Origin: Muribaculaceae bacterium
GTDB taxonomy: Bacteria > Bacteroidota > Bacteroidia > Bacteroidales > Muribaculaceae
Reading direction: 5' to 3'
DNA length: 58,532 nt
Assembly: GCA_022509085.1 (NCBI GenBank)
Contig: JAFLTW010000014.1
Location: forward strand, 1-58,532
In this document: positions 35,052 through 43,430 of the stretch, one piece after another
Numbering within the stretch: the stretch's first letter is position 1
How the letters are laid out: each line of letters begins with the position of its first letter
Program-made: the position numbers and the translations under genes
The notes under the pieces: model-generated
The model's input: only the letters and a program-made list of their open reading frames with translations
Told to the model about the DNA's origin: nothing
Databases searched by the model: none

Positions 35052-36151
35052 TTCAGCAGTCGGTCGGCTATTATGGAGGGGGTGTTCTCCCTGAAGTAGG
35101 GGTTTTTCAGTTCGCGGGCGCGATGCCGTGCCTCTGAGGTGAGGGCGAGGCTGATGGCGTCGGCGATGGCGTCGGCCTTCAGCTCGCTGTGTATCACGGC
35201 CTTGGAGCGCTGGCGACCCTGCTGGCGTATGCCGACGTCAACCACGGGGACGCCGAGCGAGGGAATCTCCACGATACCGCTCGACGAATTGCCGGCCACG
35301 ACGGCGGCGCGCCGCGCCGCGTTGATATACCTCACCCTTCCCAACGACGACACAACCTTGACGCGCTGGCGCCATTCTGCCTCGAAGGTGAACATGAGGC
35401 TAAGGAGCGAGGTGGGGTCGGTGTCGGTGTTGGGGAAGGTGAGCAGAATCTTCAACTCCGGGTGTCCCTCGAGCGAGAGGCGCAGGCCGTCGAGCCAGAC
35501 GTTCATCTGCGCTATTGGGCTCTCCTCGGCGAGGGTGGCGGGATGATATGTGCCCAAAAGGTAGCATCCGCCGAGATCGAAGTCAAGAAATTCCCTGATT
35601 TCATCGGCTGAAATTTCCTCCACGTGGGTGGTGTTGTAGACGCCCAGAGCGCCGCTCTCCACAACGTTTTCCGGCTTCGCACCCATCAGGATGAGGCGCC
35701 GGCGCCCCTTGTCGGTTTCGGGGAAGTGGAGTGTGGCCATCTGGGATATGCTGTTGCGCAAGGCGTCGTCGAAGGCCCCTTCGGAGACTGTTCCACCCGC
35801 GATATGGGCAATGGGGATGCGCTCCAAAAGCGCGGCCGTGGCCACCCCCATGATCTCGAAACGGTCGCCGAGCAACACCACCATCTCGGGCTTCAGAAAG
35901 CGGAAAGCCTTGGTGAAACCGGTGATTGCGTCGGCCACGGCTTCGTCGGGCTCGCGGCGCGTGGGCACCGACATCATGGGCGGAAAGCCGTCTTCCACCA
36001 TCTCCTGAATCGTGTCTCCCATCTCGGGGAAGAGGTGGGCATAGGTGGCGATTATCATAGGTTTCACCCCGCGGTCGGTGAGTTCCTTCACCAGCGGATG
36101 AAGCAGTCCCCAGTCGGCGCGGGTACTTGTGACGATGGCTATCTTTTTCAT
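35048..36151 (-). CDS. neuC: UDP-N-acetylglucosamine 2-epimerase (hydrolysing), NeuC/LegG type
   Basis: Cleaves UDP and epimerises the sugar to give N-acetylmannosamine or its 4-amino-6-deoxy analogue, the precursor for the NeuB step. It has 367 residues. Visible signatures are TSTRADWGLLHPL, LLGDRFEIMGVATAAL, HIAGGTVSEGAFDDALRNSI and NSSSGIVEIPSLGVPVVDVG. The ATG at 36151 (MKKIAIVTSTRADWG) is right; 23 codons more can be read upstream into neuB but do not match the family. NeuC and LegG differ in substrate, not in obvious motifs, so LegG is equally possible given the LegB-type gene upstream. The 4-bp overlap with neuB couples them. Confidence 0.88.
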   Translation of the reverse strand: MKKIAIVTSTRADWGLLHPLVKELTDRGVKPMIIATYAHLFPEMGDTIQEMVEDGFPPMMSVPTRREPDEAVADAITGFTKAFRFLKPEMVVLLGDRFEIMGVATAALLERIPIAHIAGGTVSEGAFDDALRNSISQMATLHFPETDKGRRRLILMGAKPENVVESGALGVYNTTHVEEISADEIREFLDFDLGGCYLLGTYHPATLAEESPIAQMNVWLDGLRLSLEGHPELKILLTFPNTDTDPTSLLSLMFTFEAEWRQRVKVVSSLGRVRYINAARRAAVVAGNSSSGIVEIPSLGVPVVDVGIRQQGRQRSKAVIHSELKADAIADAISLALTSEARHRARELKNPYFRENTPSIIADRLLK

Positions 36152-37167
36152 AACTCTATGAGTGTGTCGTAGGGGAAGTCGCGTTTGGCGCGTGTGCCTA
36201 CCACGCTGTCGATTTCCCACGGTGAAATGCCGTTTCCGGGGCGTTTCACCGCAATATTTTCATATGACAGGAGCTCGCCCTGCCTGATGTCGCGGGCGGC
36301 CACGAGGCTCTTGCGGGCCACTTCGATGTTGGCTCTCTCGCTGGGCGAGACTCTCTTCTCGGGGCTGCCGAGCACGGCCTCGATATGTCGGATTTCGGTC
36401 ACCATCCTGCGGAGCTCGTCGGGTACGAGCGATGCCTTGTGGTCGGGGCCCGGCAGGGAGCGGTCGAGGGTGAAGTGCTTCTCCACCACGCAGGCTCCGA
36501 GGGCCACGGCCGCCACGGGCACCTCCGTGCCGGGAGTGTGGTCGCTGTAGCCATAGCGCAGCCCGAGGGCTTTCCCCATGGCCGGCATCGCCAGTAGGTT
36601 GACGTCGCCGAAGGGAGTGGGATACTGCGTGTTGCAGTGCAAAACGATGATTTCATCGCGTTTTACCCCCTCGCCGGGAGCCGGATAGTCGGCAAGGACA
36701 CATACGGCCCGCTCCACCTCCCCGAGGGTCGACATACCCGTGGAGAGGATGGTGGGGATACGCGATTTCGCCACCTCGCGCAGGAAGGGGAGATTGGTGA
36801 TTTCGCCCGATGGAATCTTGATATAGTCGGTGCCGAGCTCGATGAGGAAGCGCAGCGATACGAGGTCGAAAGGAGTGCTCATGAATCCGATGCCCACCTC
36901 CCGGCAGTAGTCTTTGAGCTCGCGGTAGAACTCGATGGGAAAGTGGAGTTTGCGGCACATGTCGAGCTGGCTCTCGCCGTCGCCGGTCTGCTCCTTCTGG
37001 TATTCGGCCTTGGGAGCCACCGATGAAATCACGAGTTCGGGCACGGCTGTCTGGAACTTCACGAAGTCGGCGCCGGCCTCCTTTGCGGCCACCACCATGC
37101 GTCGCGCCATTTCGGGGTCGGCGTTATGGTTTACGCCGGCCTCCGCAATTACGATTACGTGGTCCAT
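36148..37167 (-). CDS. neuB: N-acetylneuraminate / legionaminate synthase
   Basis: Condenses phosphoenolpyruvate with an N-acetylmannosamine-type sugar to make the nine-carbon acid. It has 339 residues: a TIM-barrel (IAEAGVNHNADPEMA, FVKFQTAVPELV, YIKIPSGEITNLP, VEKHFTLDRSLPGPDHKAS) and a C-terminal SAF antifreeze-like domain (about 285-339, RDIRQGELLSYENIAVKRPG). The metal histidine of HFTLDRSLPGPDH is present. The ATG directly abuts the ATP-grasp stop. The sugar could be neuraminic or legionaminic acid. Confidence 0.9.
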   Translation of the reverse strand: MDHVIVIAEAGVNHNADPEMARRMVVAAKEAGADFVKFQTAVPELVISSVAPKAEYQKEQTGDGESQLDMCRKLHFPIEFYRELKDYCREVGIGFMSTPFDLVSLRFLIELGTDYIKIPSGEITNLPFLREVAKSRIPTILSTGMSTLGEVERAVCVLADYPAPGEGVKRDEIIVLHCNTQYPTPFGDVNLLAMPAMGKALGLRYGYSDHTPGTEVPVAAVALGACVVEKHFTLDRSLPGPDHKASLVPDELRRMVTEIRHIEAVLGSPEKRVSPSERANIEVARKSLVAARDIRQGELLSYENIAVKRPGNGISPWEIDSVVGTRAKRDFPYDTLIEL

Positions 37168-38118
37168 TTATCTGTTGAAAAAGATGGTTTCCTTCTGGTA
37201 GCGGGCCATGAGGGTGCCGTCGATCCAGTCGTCGCATGGCCGGAGCGGTATGCCGAGGGCCTCGGAGAGGATGTAGTCGGGGATGGGAGCCCCGGCATAG
37301 ATCGAGCACACCACGCCTCCGCCCAGACGCGGGTTGACTTCCATGAGCAGGTAGCGGTCGCGCCTGATGTCGTAGAGAAACTGGAGCGTCACGGGGCCGC
37401 GAAGCTGGAATTTCGCGATGATATCGCGGGTCATGCTCTCGAGCTGGGGCAGACGGGTGGTGATGGTGCGTGTCACCTCTCCGCCCATCACCTCGAGGCG
37501 TTCGCGGGGCACGGTCACCATAATCTCGCCGTCTGCGGCCACGTAGCAGTCAACGGTATACTCCCTCTTGTCGGAGATATATTCCTGGAGCAGGTAGTCG
37601 GAGATATCCTTGAGGTGCATCAGGTCGTCGATGTCTTCGAAGATATGTATGCCGCGCGAGGCGGAGCCGAAGCGCGGTTTGGCTATCACGGGCATCTCCG
37701 CGTCGATTATCTTATAAGTGGTGGGTATGGGTACTCCGGCCTCACGGAAGGCGGCGGCCGCCAGGATCTTGTCAAACATGAGCACGGCCGTGTCGGGGTC
37801 GCTCACGGGCACAAAGAGGTCGGGCATCTTCTCCTTGCACCGCGCGGCCACGGAGATGGAGCCGTCGACGAAGGGGAGGATTATGCGGGCCTCGTGCTCT
37901 ATCACCACGCGCAGTATGTCGTCTACCACGCCGGGCTCAGTCCATCGCAGCCCTTTCACCACCTTGCCTACGGTGGCGATTGGCACCTGGTCGTCGAGCT
38001 CATAGCTCACAATGCGTATATCGTAGCCGAGGCGTTCGCCGGAGCGTTTCAGGAGTTCGGCCATCGAGACCCTCCTGGCTCCGCCGAGCATCAGCACCGT
38101 CAGTTTGGGTTTTCCCAT
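37168..38118 (-). CDS. ATP-grasp protein of the nonulosonate operon, substrate unknown
   Basis: A 316-residue ATP-grasp ligase, related to the carbamoyl-phosphate-synthase large-subunit type. Visible are the start LTVLMLGGARRVSMAEL (Rossmann-like pre-ATP-grasp), VPIPTTYKIIDAEMPVIAKPRFGSASRGI (ATP-binding subdomain, with AKPRFGSASRG as the flexible loop), YLLQEYISDKREYTVDCYV and LMEVNPRLGGGVV (the EVNPR metal and ATP-binding motif). It would join a carboxylate to an amine or sugar, but no substrate is evident. I use the ATG at 38118 (MGKPKLTVLMLGG), eight bases after the legB stop; an upstream in-frame ATG lies inside legB. It abuts neuB. Confidence 0.8.
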   Translation of the reverse strand: MGKPKLTVLMLGGARRVSMAELLKRSGERLGYDIRIVSYELDDQVPIATVGKVVKGLRWTEPGVVDDILRVVIEHEARIILPFVDGSISVAARCKEKMPDLFVPVSDPDTAVLMFDKILAAAAFREAGVPIPTTYKIIDAEMPVIAKPRFGSASRGIHIFEDIDDLMHLKDISDYLLQEYISDKREYTVDCYVAADGEIMVTVPRERLEVMGGEVTRTITTRLPQLESMTRDIIAKFQLRGPVTLQFLYDIRRDRYLLMEVNPRLGGGVVCSIYAGAPIPDYILSEALGIPLRPCDDWIDGTLMARYQKETIFFNR

Positions 38119-38125
38119 CTTGGTC

Positions 38126-39115
38126 TTATCTGTTGTAAATGTCGGGTTTATAGGCGTCGAGGCGACCCGGGGCGGCAAACCACCTCACGGTCTTCTCGAG
38201 GCCCTGGCGCAGGGTGTGGCGCGGCGCCCAGCCGGTGAGGCTGCGAAGCAGCGTGGCGTCGCCCTGCAGACGCATCACCTCGCTCTTCTCCGGACGTATC
38301 CTCTCCGGATCCACCGTAAAATTCACGTCCGCATCCATGATTTCAGCGATGATTTCAAGGGTTTCCTTCATGCTTACGTCCTTGCCGGTGGCGATGTTGA
38401 TCTCACGGCCGATAGCCTCGTCGCAGCCGGCTATGGCGATGAAACCTTCCACGGTGTCGGCCACATAGTTGAAGTCGCGCGAGGGACGCAGGTCGCCCAC
38501 CTTGATTTCCCTCATGCCGGAGGCAATCTGGGTGATGACGGTAGGGATGAAGGCACGGGCCGACTGGCGCGGGCCGTAGGTGTTGAAGGGGCGCACGATG
38601 CTCACGGGGAGCGAGAAGGCGTTGTGGAAACTGAGCGCTATGGCGTCGGCCCCGATCTTGGTGGCCGAGTAGGGCGACTGGGGTTGGCGGGGATGTTTCT
38701 CGTCGATCGGCACGTAGAGAGCCGTGCCATACACCTCTGAGGTCGACGTAACCAGCAGGCGCCTCACACCCTCGTCTCTTGCTGCCTGGCAGATGTTGAG
38801 GGTCCCCTTGATGTTGGTGTCGACGTAAGAGTCGGGAGCGATGTAGGAATAGGGGATGGCGATGAGGGCGGCGAGGTGGAAGATGGTGTCCGCGCCGCGG
38901 GAGATATGCCGGCAGAAGTCGGGGTCGCGCACGTCGCCGGTCACCACCTCGAGGTCGGGGTGCCGGAGGCCTTCGAGATGGCCCCAGTTGTTGAAGGAGT
39001 TATACTGGGCGAGGGCCCTTACGCGGTGGCCGCGGGCCAGGAGCGCCTCCACAAGGTGCGATCCGATGAAACCGTCGGCTCCGGTCACGAGCATCAGGGG
39101 CTTCGTATCGGTCAT
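38126..39115 (-). CDS. legB: NAD-dependent sugar 4,6-dehydratase, LegB type
   Basis: A 329-residue extended short-chain dehydrogenase/reductase. The NAD motif TGADGFIGSH is at 11-20, and the catalytic Y149-x3-K153 is in SPYSATKIGAD. It matches LegB-type GDP/UDP-GlcNAc 4,6-dehydratases over the stretches YNSFNNWG, LAALIAIPYSYIAPDSYVDT and RPFNTYGPRQSARAFIPTVI. In the legionaminic pathway this makes the 4-keto-6-deoxy sugar that an aminotransferase (LegC) then aminates. No LegC-type aminotransferase or LegH acetyltransferase is in the window. It follows the acyltransferase by 9 bp. Confidence 0.85.
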   Translation of the reverse strand: MTDTKPLMLVTGADGFIGSHLVEALLARGHRVRALAQYNSFNNWGHLEGLRHPDLEVVTGDVRDPDFCRHISRGADTIFHLAALIAIPYSYIAPDSYVDTNIKGTLNICQAARDEGVRRLLVTSTSEVYGTALYVPIDEKHPRQPQSPYSATKIGADAIALSFHNAFSLPVSIVRPFNTYGPRQSARAFIPTVITQIASGMREIKVGDLRPSRDFNYVADTVEGFIAIAGCDEAIGREINIATGKDVSMKETLEIIAEIMDADVNFTVDPERIRPEKSEVMRLQGDATLLRSLTGWAPRHTLRQGLEKTVRWFAAPGRLDAYKPDIYNR

Positions 39116-39124
39116 AAGAGCTGG

Positions 39125-40075
39125 TTATTGGGGTTTGGTGTCTGAGTAGTCGCCGTTGTACGTGCCGATATGGCGTTCCTTCTTTTCATCGAAGATTTCG
39201 GAGATCTTGAAGAATATTCCGCTCTCCTCGACATCGCCGAATTCCTCGTTGATTGCGGTGCCAAACATCCTCATCGTGGGGCTCAGGCTCATGTAGGCGT
39301 TCACCAGGGGCGGTATGGTGCGGCCGCCGTTGCGGATGGCCTGGTTCAGAATCTTGTAGTCTTCCTTATAGCCGGCGCCGCAGAAGAGCTTCTGCACCTC
39401 CTCGCTCCTCGCCTTAGTCCGGAGAGGCCGCAGGGGCTCCACGAGCCGTTCGGGGTCGGGGAAATGCTTGTGGAGAAAGCCGAGCAGGATGTCGCGGCAC
39501 TCCTCGCCGTAGTCGGGATACATCGTCACCTTCCCGAAGAGGTATTCTATCTCCGGATACACCACGGTGAGGGCGCCCAGGCCGTCCCAGAGGTTGTCGA
39601 GGGCGTAGATGGCCTTGGGCTTGGAGCGGGTGTTCTGGTATTCGAGGGTCACGAACGAGCGCCCCAGTTCGAGAGTGACGGGGAGATACTCGTTGAGAAA
39701 CTTCTCGGAGAAGCGGAACATATGGGAGGTGGCGATGCGCGGCGTGCCGTTCTCATCGCGTTTTATGTCGCGTCCGAGTATGAAGCGGTAGCCGCCCATG
39801 ATCTCGCGGTCGTCGGGGTTCCACACGATGAGCTGGCGGCATGGAGGGTCCATTGTGTCAAACTCGTCGATGTCAACCTCCTTGCCGGTGCCCCCGCCGG
39901 CGCTGCGGAAGGCTATTTCGCGCAGACGCCCGATCTCCCTCATGGTGTTGGGGGAGTCGAAAGCATCAACGATATAGATTTCGTTGTCGCCCTTGTTGGT
40001 GGTTCTCAGGCGTTTCTCGGGCGTCAGTTCAGCCTCGATAAGCCCGGGATCTACGGGGTCGATGATCTTTTGCAT
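39125..40075 (-). CDS. OlsB/GlsB-like GNAT acyltransferase
   Basis: A 316-residue protein of the hemolysin/GNAT group that includes OlsB (ornithine lipid) and GlsB (glycine lipid), which N-acylate an amino acid with an acyl-ACP. Seen are EIYIVDAFDSPNTMREIGRLR at the N-terminus, DPPCRQLIVWNPDDREIMGGYRFI in the core and VTLELGRSFVTLEYQ. In Bacteroides GlsB makes glycine lipids with a second O-acyltransferase GlsA. GlsA is not adjacent here, so the match to glycine-lipid synthesis is by family only. I chose the ATG at 40075 (MQKIIDPVDP); a -7 box lies 25 bases upstream. It is the first gene of the nonulosonate operon. Confidence 0.75.
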   Translation of the reverse strand: MQKIIDPVDPGLIEAELTPEKRLRTTNKGDNEIYIVDAFDSPNTMREIGRLREIAFRSAGGGTGKEVDIDEFDTMDPPCRQLIVWNPDDREIMGGYRFILGRDIKRDENGTPRIATSHMFRFSEKFLNEYLPVTLELGRSFVTLEYQNTRSKPKAIYALDNLWDGLGALTVVYPEIEYLFGKVTMYPDYGEECRDILLGFLHKHFPDPERLVEPLRPLRTKARSEEVQKLFCGAGYKEDYKILNQAIRNGGRTIPPLVNAYMSLSPTMRMFGTAINEEFGDVEESGIFFKISEIFDEKKERHIGTYNGDYSDTKPQ

Positions 40076-40099
40076 ACGTCTAAGCGGCAGTTGCGCATG

Positions 40100-40130
40100 C
40101 AAAATTAGCAAATTAATTTTATTTCACCAA
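40100..40130 (-). promoter_or_regulatory. Promoter of the acyltransferase-nonulosonate operon
   Basis: On the minus strand TTG (complement of 40128-40130), 20 bases, TAATTTTG (complement of 40100-40107), a good consensus. It lies partly inside the 3' end of the preceding gene (stop at 40119). A start about 40094 gives a leader of about 20 nt to the ATG at 40075. Confidence 0.7.
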
Positions 40131-41459
40131 TATTTTGGTGCCCGCGCCCTTTGCAGCGCCTTTTTCGCCGGGTTTTATCACGTAGATACCGGCCTTGGGA
40201 TTTCTCACTCGGCGTCCCTGCAGGTCGTAGTATACCGCGTCTGTTCCCGTCGCCTCAACGGCCTGCACCCCAGAGAGGAGGTCGATATGATAGTAGAGTT
40301 CTACAGCGGGGTTGAGGGGCTGGTTGTCGTCGCGGATGTAGACCTTGACGGCGCCTGCGTTGAGTGTCACCTTATAGTCGCCGGCCTCTGTGAGGGGCTG
40401 GTCAGGGATATACTGCAGATAATAGGTATACTGTCCCGTCACTGCGCCTCCGAGTCCGTCGTCGGATTCATCGAGCACTTCATCCTTCTGTAGTGTGAAT
40501 TCAATGGGGGTGACATTGCCGTCGGGAGTCTGGAGCGAGCCGCCCATCTTCTGGCGTGCTGCGGTGAGGATCACGTAGTCGTCCCAATATATGCGGATGT
40601 CGGTAAGACCTTCCACCTCACCCTGCTCGGGGTCGGAGAATACGGGGAATTCCTCTATGGGCATGGGGTTGCCGAGTATGAAAAACTGTATCTCGCGGTC
40701 TTCCACTCCGCTTACGGCGCTCTCCGGGATGATGATGGTGTAGGGGCCGTCATACATTGGCACTCCGCCGAAGGTGATTATCTTCTCGCTCAGGGAGCTT
40801 GACCCAAGCTCTCCCATAGCATACGGCTCGGCCTCCGAGATGGGGTTGTCGATGTCATACCATTTCTTGTAGAGCAGCACTCCGGAGGCGTCCTTCACGG
40901 TGTAGTTCAGCCCTTTCAGCTGGAGCCCCTTGAAGTCGGAGGCCTCCATGCGCAGGAAGTCGTAGGGCACTACCGTTGCCGAGGGGTCGATGGTGCTTCC
41001 GCCTCCCGTGGTGCCCCCTACTCCGGTGCCCGTGCGCGACACGTTGATGGTTACCTCGTAATATTCGTCGAAGGGCCATGGCTCGTCGTCGTAGATGAAG
41101 TAGCCGTGGGGTATGTAGAGAGTCCATTTGTCGTAGGTGCTCCTGAGCTTCGAGAGGTCAAATACGGCGCTGTGAACTCCTTCACCGTTGTTGAGCGTAA
41201 TGCCTACGTATGTGATGCCGTCGCCGTTCTCGCGGGCCATGAAGGGACCCTCGCGATATTGCGTCACCTGTCCTATGTCGGGCAGCGTTATTATGACGTT
41301 GGGGTCATAGTCCGGGTTCTTCTGGATGTCTCCCGAGAAGTAGACGGTCATCGTCGACGGAAGCTCGGTGAAGCCCTTCCCCTGGTCCGGACTTGTCTGC
41401 GCGGCGCCCGATAGCACGCCCAGCGCCAGTGTCAAAGTAAATGCTAATGAGTGTTTCAT
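40119..41459 (-). CDS. Secreted Ig-like protein, YYDLQG-type C-terminus
   Basis: A 446-residue secreted protein. The signal peptide is MKHSLAFTLTLALGVLSGAA. A beta-rich body of Ig-like modules is followed by the segment DDGLGGAVTGQYTYYLQY ... LNAGAVKVYIRDDNQPLNP (about residues 340-395), which is clearly paralogous to a stretch of the giant protein at 52183 (DDGLGGGIDGAYYYTLVY ... IPAEALKVYINSQNEIPNA). It ends with VYYDLQGRRVRNPKAGIYVIK, the shared tail. Function is unknown. It is preceded by a hairpin terminator of the upstream gene, so it may be partly read through from that gene. Confidence 0.75.
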   Translation of the reverse strand: MKHSLAFTLTLALGVLSGAAQTSPDQGKGFTELPSTMTVYFSGDIQKNPDYDPNVIITLPDIGQVTQYREGPFMARENGDGITYVGITLNNGEGVHSAVFDLSKLRSTYDKWTLYIPHGYFIYDDEPWPFDEYYEVTINVSRTGTGVGGTTGGGSTIDPSATVVPYDFLRMEASDFKGLQLKGLNYTVKDASGVLLYKKWYDIDNPISEAEPYAMGELGSSSLSEKIITFGGVPMYDGPYTIIIPESAVSGVEDREIQFFILGNPMPIEEFPVFSDPEQGEVEGLTDIRIYWDDYVILTAARQKMGGSLQTPDGNVTPIEFTLQKDEVLDESDDGLGGAVTGQYTYYLQYIPDQPLTEAGDYKVTLNAGAVKVYIRDDNQPLNPAVELYYHIDLLSGVQAVEATGTDAVYYDLQGRRVRNPKAGIYVIKPGEKGAAKGAGTKILVK

Positions 41460-41497
41460 AAATTCAAGCCCCTTCGGGGCATCTGTCTGTTTTTATA

Positions 41498-41524
41498 GAA
41501 AGCCCCGCCCGCGGGCGAGGCTTT
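41498..41524 (-). terminator. Terminator of the 41549-43264 gene
   Basis: GAAAGCC-cc-GCCC-GC-GGGC-ga-GGCTTTC, a strong GC stem 25 bp after the stop on the minus strand, followed by T-rich sequence (TCTATAAAAAC on that strand). Confidence 0.75.
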
Positions 41525-41548
41525 CGGGATTTGTTTGTAAGAGATTAC

Positions 41549-43264
41549 TTATTTCACGACTTTCACGGCCTTACCGCCGGCCACCTTGATGAAGATGCCC
41601 TTGTCGGGGTTGGCCACCTTTCGGCCCTGAAGGTCATAGTATACGACCTCGGCGTCATTGTCTCCGATGGCGCTCACTCCTGCCTCCGAAGAATAGTTGA
41701 GCTCGAACTCGATGGAGTCGTTGTAGGCAAGGCCTGAGCCTACATGGATCAGGATCTCCTTGGCGTTGAGGAAGAAGGTATAGTTGCCGCTCTCGAGGTT
41801 GAGCTTGTTGAAGTCTACGGTGAGGGTGTTGCCGTCAACGATTTCGAGAGCCGGGCTTCCCTGGCGCACCACGGTGGTGGAGCCGCCCACATAGGTGATC
41901 TGAAGGTCGAGGTTTTCCTGTGCGAACTCGATTGCGTTCTTGTTCCAGTCAATGGATACCACGCCGTCTTTCACGTCGATGGTGGGTTTGATATCGGTAG
42001 TCTCCACGTTGAAGACATTGTAGGTGAAGGACACCTCATTGTTGGGCACCCATTCGCCGTCAATGTTGATTTCCACTGTGCCGGTGGGGATTGTCAGCAC
42101 GTAGACGCCCTCTGTAAATATGGGTTCACCCCAGCTTACCACGAGTGTGTTGGGAGCTCCGTCGTCGGCGCGCGTGTTGCCGTCGCCCGTGTCGGGTTGT
42201 GAGTTGCCCTCTTCGTCAACTGGGAGGTATACCACGTTGGAGCTCAGTGTGAAGCCCGTGGGGCCGCCGTCGCAGGTCAGGCTGATGCCTGAGCCGTTGG
42301 CGAGGCGCAGGGCATTGCCTCCCCAAGTGATGCTGGCATGATCGTAGAGCCAGGAGTCCAGATAGTTGTTGCGGGGATATGATTCAGCCTTCGGCATTCC
42401 GCCGGCTTCCACAATCTCGATGTAGTAGTAGGTCATGGCGTTGAATACGTCGCTGCCGCCTATAGTCACCACGCCCTCGCCCATAGTGAGGAGGTAGAAG
42501 CCCGGACCTATGCTCTCCGGAAGGTTTATCTGGAGGCGGTTGTCGCTCGTGATGGAGATGTTGTTGCCGAGGTTGGTGCGTGAGGAGGAGTCCTCACCCG
42601 ATATTTCCGTGTAGATGCCGTTCTTGTTGGGGCCGAGAGCCAGTTGGCCGCCGCCTGCCCAAGAAGCGTAGATGGTGCCACCCTGGCGGATAGGGGCATA
42701 GGGAATCTGGTCGTTGCTTACGTTGGGCATTGCCGGATCCCAGGTAATGTTGCCGTTGGTCTCGTAATGCTTGTAGTTGATTACGATTTCGGGAGAGATG
42801 GCCCCGGCTGTGGTCTTCACGATCCCTTCGTCGAGCACGATGCGGATGTTGCCTACCCAGTCTTTGTTTGCGTTGAGTTTATCGCCCATGATTATGGCGT
42901 TGGGCCAGATGCGGATTGCCCAAATGGTACCGATGTCGGAGCCGCCGTCCTGCTCGTTGCTCGTCTCCATCTTGCTGGCGTAGAAGTCGTCGGCGCTGAA
43001 GTATAGGGAGTTGTTCTGCTCAACGTCGTTCACATAGACGTGGAGCATGTTGAGGGGGAGAGGATTCCTGACACCCTTGTCGGTGTTGGGAAGGTCGAGG
43101 GTCACGCCTGTCCAAACCAGGGTGAAGTAGCCCATATACTGCTCGAGGGTGGTACCGTTGGCCGGTTCGATCGAGGGCTGGGGCATGTATGTGGCGGCCG
43201 ATGCGCTCAGGCTCATCACAGCCATACAGATGGCCGCTGCGATACTCGTAAATAATTTCTTCAT
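41549..43264 (-). CDS. Secreted multi-module Ig-like protein, YYDLQG-type C-terminus
   Basis: A 571-residue secreted protein. The signal peptide is MKKLFTSIAAAICMAVMSLSASA. Several Ig-like modules open with the I/L-x-V-x-W-x-G pattern: YFTLVWTGVTLDLP (about 46), HASITWGGNALRLANG, NTLVVSWGEPIFTEG and GVVSIDWNKNAIEFAQ. The C-terminal tail is VYYDLQGRKVANPDKGIFIK ... GKAVKVVK. Function is unknown, but a cell-surface or secreted binding role is likely. A consensus promoter (complement of 43346-43376) lies about 80 bp upstream of the ATG at 43264. Confidence 0.78.
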   Translation of the reverse strand: MKKLFTSIAAAICMAVMSLSASAATYMPQPSIEPANGTTLEQYMGYFTLVWTGVTLDLPNTDKGVRNPLPLNMLHVYVNDVEQNNSLYFSADDFYASKMETSNEQDGGSDIGTIWAIRIWPNAIIMGDKLNANKDWVGNIRIVLDEGIVKTTAGAISPEIVINYKHYETNGNITWDPAMPNVSNDQIPYAPIRQGGTIYASWAGGGQLALGPNKNGIYTEISGEDSSSRTNLGNNISITSDNRLQINLPESIGPGFYLLTMGEGVVTIGGSDVFNAMTYYYIEIVEAGGMPKAESYPRNNYLDSWLYDHASITWGGNALRLANGSGISLTCDGGPTGFTLSSNVVYLPVDEEGNSQPDTGDGNTRADDGAPNTLVVSWGEPIFTEGVYVLTIPTGTVEINIDGEWVPNNEVSFTYNVFNVETTDIKPTIDVKDGVVSIDWNKNAIEFAQENLDLQITYVGGSTTVVRQGSPALEIVDGNTLTVDFNKLNLESGNYTFFLNAKEILIHVGSGLAYNDSIEFELNYSSEAGVSAIGDNDAEVVYYDLQGRKVANPDKGIFIKVAGGKAVKVVK

Positions 43265-43345
43265 AACGGTAATATTTAGTGTTTATAGTGTGTCTCTGCG
43301 TGTGCTTTCAGGGTTCGCGGAAAGGCTCTTTTTGTCTTTATTCCG

Positions 43346-43376
43346 CAAATATAGTAAAATTTTCCAATCGATGCAA
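43346..43376 (-). promoter_or_regulatory. Promoter of the secreted Ig-like protein gene
   Basis: On the minus strand TTG (complement of 43374-43376), 20 bases, TATATTTG (complement of 43346-43353). Start expected near 43340, about 76 nt before the ATG at 43264. It is divergent from the terminase gene. Confidence 0.65.
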
Positions 43377-43417
43377 ATTTTTTCAATATTTATGAGTTTT
43401 GGGGAGAGCTGGCGCTC

Positions 43418-43425
43418 TATTTTTG
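43418..43425 (+). promoter_or_regulatory. Possible -7 element before the terminase gene
   Basis: TATTTTTG (43418-43425), five bases before the ATG at 43431. A TTG at 43399-43401 is only 16 bases upstream, shorter than normal, so this call is weak. Confidence 0.35.
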
Positions 43426-43430
43426 TCGGT

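Noticed and set aside
43149..43430. N-terminal extension of the terminase from 43149
   Set aside because: The added 94 residues read the antisense of the neighbouring gene start and a promoter region. The ATG at 43431 gives a normal terminase N-terminus.
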